Source: JAADDK01 sp964425415
Lineage (GTDB): Archaea > Thermoplasmatota > Thermoplasmata > Thermoplasmatales > Aciduliprofundaceae
DNA length: 26,819 nt
Direction: 5' to 3'
NCBI GenBank assembly: GCA_964425415.1
Contig: CAYRMJ010000007.1
Coordinates: 1-26,819 of the forward strand
This document shows, piece by piece, positions 22,947 through 26,819 of this stretch. The position numbers and the translations under genes were made by a program. How positions within the stretch are numbered: position 1 is the stretch's first letter; each line of letters opens with the position of its first letter. The notes beneath the pieces were generated by a model. The model ran no database searches and was not told the DNA's origin. It worked only from the letters and a program-made list of their open reading frames with translations.

Positions 22947-24074
22947 GTGGAAAAAGAAGTTGAAAAATGCATGAATATGATACGAAGAGGATATACCAAG
23001 GAGAAAATAAGAGCTGCCTTTAAATGGAAGAATTTTGAAGATATATACGAGGTTGCAAAGTGCAGAATACGAGCCAAAAATAAATTTTCTGTAAAATCTC
23101 TGTATTTTGATACTTATGGTCTTAGATATTCCACTCCAGAGATTGTAGCAGAATATCGCGCAAAGAGGATACAAAATAAAAAAATTGCAGATATAAGTTG
23201 TGGAGTAGGATTACAAGCGATTTTTTATTCATTCAAAAACAAAAGAGTTTTGTGTGTTGATATAAATAAAAAAAGGATAGAATACGCAAAAAAGAATGCT
23301 ATTGCTTACAAAGCAAATAATATTGATTTTTTGATAGGCGATGCACTATCTGATGAAATAAAAAATAGAGTGGCAGAATACGATGTGATTTTTTCAGATC
23401 CTGCAAGAGATGAAAGTGAGCCTGAAAGATCCCTTGAAACTTTACTTCCCTCGCCTATAAAGATTATTGAAAAATATGGTCAAAGAGATTATATTTTTGA
23501 TTTACCACCCCAAATAGCCTTGCATAAGATTCCTAAAGACTGGGAAAAAGAGTTCATATCTTTAAATGGAAAAATTATAAGATTTACAGCTTATGTGGGA
23601 AAGTTAAAAATACACGATAGAGTAGCTGTTTCATTACCAGAAAATCATGTTTTATGGAGTGACCTTCCGCCGCAGCACCTCAATTACAAAAAATTAGCTA
23701 TAAATAAAATAAAGTTAAGTAACAACATTTATATTGTTGATGAATCAATTTACTACGCCAAACTACTTAACGAATTCAAAGATAGGTATCATATACAGTA
23801 CCTTCAAATAGGTAAAAGAAGAACTTTAGCAACTGGAGATGGAGATATACCATTCACAAAAAAATTTAAGGTGCTATGTAAAAGCACAAACCTATCCGAA
23901 ATTATAGAATGCATGAAAAGCGAAGGAATAGGAAAAGTGACTTTAAGATTCGCAATATCACCTGAAGAGTACTGGAGTTTGAGAACCAAGCTTGAAAATG
24001 CTCTAAGGGGCGAGTTAAAAGGCTCCCTCTTCCACGTTGGAGATGTGTGGATTGGTGCAACTAATGTAACATAA
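22947..24074 (+). CDS. SAM-dependent methyltransferase of the THUMP-like group (putative RNA methyltransferase)
   Basis: A 375-residue class I methyltransferase. A helical N-terminal region (1-60) precedes the Rossmann core: motif I ADISCGVGLQA (81-91), the acidic VDIN (104-107), GDALS (131-135) and the active-site-like SDPARDE (150-156). The DPAR motif together with a C-terminal THUMP-like segment (QIGKRRTLATGDGD, then RFAISPEEYW) matches a family of uncharacterised proteins, often guessed to act on RNA. The target nucleotide is unknown. The GTG start is chosen by TATA distance and because no upstream start or Shine-Dalgarno motif exists. The gene is clearly AT-rich with AAA/ATA codons. A candidate operator lies upstream, and an 11-bp hairpin spans its stop codon. 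Confidence 0.82.
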   Translation: MEKEVEKCMNMIRRGYTKEKIRAAFKWKNFEDIYEVAKCRIRAKNKFSVKSLYFDTYGLRYSTPEIVAEYRAKRIQNKKIADISCGVGLQAIFYSFKNKRVLCVDINKKRIEYAKKNAIAYKANNIDFLIGDALSDEIKNRVAEYDVIFSDPARDESEPERSLETLLPSPIKIIEKYGQRDYIFDLPPQIALHKIPKDWEKEFISLNGKIIRFTAYVGKLKIHDRVAVSLPENHVLWSDLPPQHLNYKKLAINKIKLSNNIYIVDESIYYAKLLNEFKDRYHIQYLQIGKRRTLATGDGDIPFTKKFKVLCKSTNLSEIIECMKSEGIGKVTLRFAISPEEYWSLRTKLENALRGELKGSLFHVGDVWIGATNVT

Positions 24075-24090
24075 CATAGGTTATGTTGCA
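24065..24090 (+). other. Hairpin spanning the methyltransferase stop codon
   Basis: TGTAACATAAC (24065-24075) and GTTATGTTGCA (24080-24090) pair over 11 positions (one G-U) around the tetraloop ATAG. The TAA stop is within the left arm. No T run follows closely, so it is not a typical archaeal terminator. It could shield the mRNA 3' end or act as a DNA site; the inner AACATAAC/GTTATGTT is a perfect palindrome pair. Confidence 0.5.
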
Positions 24091-24247
24091 TTCATAAAGA
24101 GTCCTCACAAAATACCATTTTTTAGGTTTACAGGGTAGGGTCCAAAAACAATTTTTGTGGTTTTGTAAAGTCGTTAGATTTATCAAAGGAAACACATGTC
24201 CTGCTTATGTGAATATAGAACATTATTACTCATTGGTTTCTGATCTC

Positions 24248-24652
24248 ATGTCCCTTGAAGAATTTAAGAGAAAAATTGAGATGAGAAAAGAAAAATACGG
24301 GCACCTTCTTGATGATGAAGCAATAGCATATCTCATAGTTGATGAGCTGGGAAGAAATCCGGGTAATAGAATGAAGATAGCCGAGCTTTATGATGGAATA
24401 AACGCCACTGTTGAAGCTACTATAATTGATATCGGAAAGATTGAAACTGTAAAAAATCATAGAATTATGAGATTAAAAATAGCCGATGATAGTGGATGGT
24501 GTATGCTTGTACTATGGAACGATGAAATTGACTCTGCTATTGAAAACATAGAAATCGGCAAAAAAGTAAAGGTAGTAAACGGTTATGTTAAAGAAAACAG
24601 ATACGGTCTTCAAATCGGTCTGGGGAAGTGGGGCATACTCATATTTGATTAG
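24248..24652 (+). CDS. OB-fold nucleic-acid-binding protein (RPA-like)
   Basis: A 135-residue protein. An N-terminal helical part, MSLEEFKRKIEMRKEKYGHLLDDEAIAYLIVDELG, resembles the start of archaeal replication protein A. A single OB fold follows, from IAELYDGINATVEATIIDIG through RIMRLKIADDSGWCMLVLWND to VNGYVKENRYGLQIGLGKWG. This fits a short single-OB RPA-type ssDNA-binding protein. Larger RPA features (zinc finger, several OB folds) are absent, so it might be an accessory protein. ATG 24248 is chosen because it begins the RPA-like region; the frame extends 31 codons further upstream with unlikely sequence. TATAGAA or CATTATTA at 24214-24228 may be the TATA box. The 170 bp before it contain only the hairpin and no other gene that I see. 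Confidence 0.83.
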   Translation: MSLEEFKRKIEMRKEKYGHLLDDEAIAYLIVDELGRNPGNRMKIAELYDGINATVEATIIDIGKIETVKNHRIMRLKIADDSGWCMLVLWNDEIDSAIENIEIGKKVKVVNGYVKENRYGLQIGLGKWGILIFD

Positions 24653-24700
24653 TTAATTAGCAAAGTTACTTAATTTATATTATAAAATTAGGTGATTTGG

Positions 24701-25279
24701 ATGATGGGAAAAAAAGAGGCAATGGAAAAATACGAGGCTGCAAAGGCTGCTAATAAAGTTGATGAGGACATAATACCTCTGCTTGAAAAAATTAACTCTA
24801 TACCGGTATATTACACTACAAGCAGCTGTTCTGGACGAATAGGAGTTATGCAAATTCCTAAAATTGGGGATAAGATAAACGCCATTTTTTTAGGAAAGTG
24901 GCATAGGGAGGTTGAATTACGGGAACTAAAAGAGAGCATTAACAGATTCTCAGAAGGGGCACTATATCTACTTGTTCAATCAGCCATTCTCCATGTTGTA
25001 GCAAAAAATACAGATCATGCGATAAAACTCATAGAAATAAGCAAAAATTCAGGATTCAAATACTCATCTATAAAATCAATAAAAAGAGAGGGGATACTTG
25101 TGGAAATTCTCAGTACTGAACATATAGAAATACCTCTGGGTGAAAACGGAAAAATTATGATATGCGAGACCAACCTACCTTTTTTCTTAAACAAAGCCAA
25201 TGAAACCATAAGAAGGGTTAAAGGAAAACTTTCAACTTTAGAAAAAAATATCAGCTCCCTTCTTCTTTCCTCTTCTTGA
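24701..25279 (+). CDS. taw3: Wybutosine-pathway tRNA-Phe methyltransferase Taw3/TYW3
   Basis: The family methylates N4 of the tricyclic imidazopurine base at position 37 of tRNA-Phe during wybutosine-type synthesis. The 192-residue protein carries the signature YYTTSSCSGRIGV (37-49), the WHREV segment (near 67-71) and a conserved core of normal length. It lacks a typical Rossmann methyltransferase fold, as the family does. ATG 24701 is chosen because GGTGA at 24691-24695 stands five bases before it. The gene follows the OB-fold gene by 48 bp; TTAATTA just after that gene's stop could be its own TATA box. Other wybutosine genes are not in the window. The 3' end overlaps rps17e by 29 bp, convergent. 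Confidence 0.92.
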   Translation: MMGKKEAMEKYEAAKAANKVDEDIIPLLEKINSIPVYYTTSSCSGRIGVMQIPKIGDKINAIFLGKWHREVELRELKESINRFSEGALYLLVQSAILHVVAKNTDHAIKLIEISKNSGFKYSSIKSIKREGILVEILSTEHIEIPLGENGKIMICETNLPFFLNKANETIRRVKGKLSTLEKNISSLLLSSS

Positions 25280-25457
25280 TTTTCCAATAGCGGGTTACAT
25301 ATCCAGCCAAAGTATTTCTCAGACGCTTAGTTTGTACATCTGTAAGTTTTTCTACAACCGTTTTGTTATGTTCAAAATCACCGTTAAACATATCCCCATA
25401 TTTATTCACAAGTTCCCTCGCAACTCTTTTGATGTTAGATGGCCTTATGTTTCCCAT
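25251..25457 (-). CDS. rps17e: Small ribosomal subunit protein S17e (eS17)
   Basis: A 68-residue archaeal/eukaryotic-type ribosomal protein. Family signature is plain: MGNIRPSNIKRVARELVNKY, then DFEHNKTVVEKL, then KRLRNTLAGYVTRYWK, with a basic tail. Archaeal members are about 60-70 residues, so it is complete. There is no Shine-Dalgarno motif; a TTATATAG box on plus (CTATATAA on minus) at 25481-25488 is centred 27 bp before the ATG, so the mRNA is probably leaderless. It has its own promoter and is oriented with priS, whose stop lies 99 bp upstream. Confidence 0.96.
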   Translation of the reverse strand: MGNIRPSNIKRVARELVNKYGDMFNGDFEHNKTVVEKLTDVQTKRLRNTLAGYVTRYWKIKKRKEEGS

Positions 25458-25480
25458 ATCTGCGGAAATTTAGAACCTGC

Positions 25481-25488
25481 TTATATAG
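25481..25488 (-). promoter_or_regulatory. TATA box of rps17e
   Basis: CTATATAA on the minus strand, centred 27 bp before the rps17e ATG (25457); a good archaeal consensus. It lies in the 99-bp gap after priS, where I see no other feature. Confidence 0.65.
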
Positions 25489-25556
25489 TTTTCTCCATAC
25501 GCTTAAAACTAAGTATTTTCATAGTAAACAGTATAAACTAATGATGCTAACAAAAT

Positions 25557-26783
25557 TTAACATTTTGATATGAAATCCCCCAAACCTCTTAACACCATGA
25601 ATACTGCTACATAATCTGGAACACAACTCTCTTTATCAACGTGTGTTATATCAAATGGCAAAGTATCATTACTTTTAGGTATTATCTTTGTTTCTTCTTT
25701 TTTAAATGTATCTGGCACAACAAATTTTAATAAATCCTCATGGTTAGCTGGATTAAATTCATTAAACTCCTTATAGGTTAATGGTCTCACTATAAACCCA
25801 GTCTTACCATGAAGAGAGCCTATAAATCTTATAAGCCTATGAATATCAGTAGATACTGGCTCATCTGTTTCACCTCTAATTCTTATTTTTTCTTTAAGAT
25901 ATTTTAGATAGATATCCCTTACATTTTCATCCATCATATCTAAAATTTGGGGATTTTTTGACTGTGCCGCACGCATCATGCCCTCTAATTTTACTGTATA
26001 ATTGCTGGTTTCTTTTAAAAAATCCTTTACAACCTTGGATGATAACTTTTTATCCTTCAACAGAGAGTTCAGCTCTTCAATTAAAACTTTCTTTCCACCA
26101 TTCAAATATGTGGTCCAAAGGTAGTTCATATTGTCAAAAATTGCTTTACTTACCTTTCCGTACCAACCGCCAGTATCTGGAGGATAAAGCCTCAATAGTT
26201 TCTGAGTTTTTTTGCGAATTGTCTTGTATTCTACATTCAAAAAATTCTCAATATTTACGCCTTCTCCAGTTATGTAATTTACAATTTCCCTGCGCTCATC
26301 ACTTTTTAAAGGATATACATCACCTCTGCGCACATAAATGTGAAAACCTCTGCCCCCCGAGAAGACAATGGTCAAGTCCCGCTCTGAAAAACCAAAATCA
26401 CTTATAAGAAAATCATCAATGAGCTTCTTCGCCTCCCTTTTCACAACAGCCAGCATACGATGATACTCAAGACCTTCTGTTTCAGGAAGGTGATCAGCAT
26501 CTAAATCAAATATTAAATCCGCACCGAGCCAACCTTTGCTTTCCATATCTTTATTTGAAGGATCTGTATAATAGGCTGTGGAATAGTACGCGTGCCTAGG
26601 AACATTAGACACGAAAAATTTTTTTATTTCTCTCTTATTTTTAAATCCTAAATGTCTGAGCACATACTTCCTGTCAAAAAACATAAAACCATACTCACGC
26701 ATAGTAAAACGAGGTGGAAGAATTATGTCTGAGCGAAGATAGTACTCTCTAAACATACCCATTGCATACTCTAAATTGCCCAT
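25557..26783 (-). CDS. priS: DNA primase small (catalytic) subunit PriS
   Basis: The catalytic subunit of the archaeal/eukaryotic primase, which makes primers for replication with PriL. From ATG 26783 it has 408 residues. It begins with an FREYYLRSDIILPPRF segment and AYYSTAYY, followed by the catalytic acidic motif GADLIFDLDADH (about 87-98, with Asp93 and Asp95), SGGRGFH, and the nucleotide-binding RLIRFIGSLHGKTG near 313-326. The length is slightly above many archaeal PriS proteins. ATG 26783 is preferred because TTTTAA at 26807-26812 on minus is centred 26 bp ahead. The frame stays open to the window edge (GTG 26801 is an alternative), so an upstream start cannot be excluded. PriL is not in the window. 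Confidence 0.95.
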   Translation of the reverse strand: MGNLEYAMGMFREYYLRSDIILPPRFTMREYGFMFFDRKYVLRHLGFKNKREIKKFFVSNVPRHAYYSTAYYTDPSNKDMESKGWLGADLIFDLDADHLPETEGLEYHRMLAVVKREAKKLIDDFLISDFGFSERDLTIVFSGGRGFHIYVRRGDVYPLKSDERREIVNYITGEGVNIENFLNVEYKTIRKKTQKLLRLYPPDTGGWYGKVSKAIFDNMNYLWTTYLNGGKKVLIEELNSLLKDKKLSSKVVKDFLKETSNYTVKLEGMMRAAQSKNPQILDMMDENVRDIYLKYLKEKIRIRGETDEPVSTDIHRLIRFIGSLHGKTGFIVRPLTYKEFNEFNPANHEDLLKFVVPDTFKKEETKIIPKSNDTLPFDITHVDKESCVPDYVAVFMVLRGLGDFISKC

Positions 26784-26819
26784 TATTTTATGATATAGCA
26801 CATCTCTTAAAACCTTTGC

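Noticed and set aside
1..26819. Search for mobile elements, integrase sites or defence systems
   Set aside because: No transposase, integrase, toxin-antitoxin, restriction or Cas gene is encoded, and no terminal inverted repeats or att-like duplications were seen next to the tRNA genes.

Overview
The window looks like a chromosomal segment of a euryarchaeon, most likely of the Thermoplasmatota and perhaps close to Aciduliprofundum; that assignment is inference from gene content and style. The domain call is firm. The window encodes DNA primase small subunit PriS, ribosomal protein S17e, the wybutosine enzyme Taw3, a KptA-type RNA 2'-phosphotransferase, an M42 aminopeptidase, a tRNA-Pro with a bulge-helix-bulge intron, and promoters with archaeal TATA boxes. 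Many first genes of transcription units have a TATA box about 24-27 bp before the start codon and no Shine-Dalgarno motif, which suggests leaderless mRNAs. Several other starts, mostly inside operons, carry GGTGA 4-5 nt before ATG.

Layout. 1-2651: the end of a large secreted von Willebrand A protein (cut by the window edge). 2684-4851: an AlaX-type alanyl-tRNA editing protein followed by an M42 peptidase. 4848-6867 (minus): a fold-type I aminotransferase downstream of kptA. 6948-7244: a MIP18-family Fe-S assembly factor, divergent from kptA and sharing one palindromic TATA box with it. 7230-11243 (minus): purS-purL-purQ, then a separate seven-helix membrane protein. 11343-13818: guaB (IMP dehydrogenase) coupled to an alkaline-phosphatase-superfamily phosphodiesterase. 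13852-14626: a small membrane protein plus a double winged-helix regulator. 14577-16606 (minus): a small hypothetical protein and a fused formiminotransferase-cyclodeaminase. 16696-17473: an Asp/Glu racemase-family protein and tRNA-Gly(GCC). 17522-19033: a secreted eight-blade PQQ-type propeller with a fibronectin III domain. 19097-21927: methionyl-tRNA synthetase and a PHP hydrolase. 21924-22256 (minus): a roadblock/LC7 protein. 22376-22494 (minus): intron-containing tRNA-Pro(CGG). 22659-22820: a 53-residue protein. 22947-25279: a SAM methyltransferase, an OB-fold protein and taw3. 25251-25457 and 25557-26783 (minus): rps17e and priS.

The genes are mainly informational (tRNA charging, editing and modification, ribosome, primase) and purine metabolism: PurSLQ makes FGAM, and GuaB commits IMP to GMP. 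The two surface proteins are the accessory part. I see no mobile element, CRISPR array, toxin-antitoxin module or defence island. The most interesting unexplained items are the operator-like double palindrome ahead of the methyltransferase, the racemase homologue lacking one catalytic cysteine, the altered active-site motif in KptA, the compact convergent gene ends, and an uncharacterised structured gap between tRNA-Pro and the LC7 gene.
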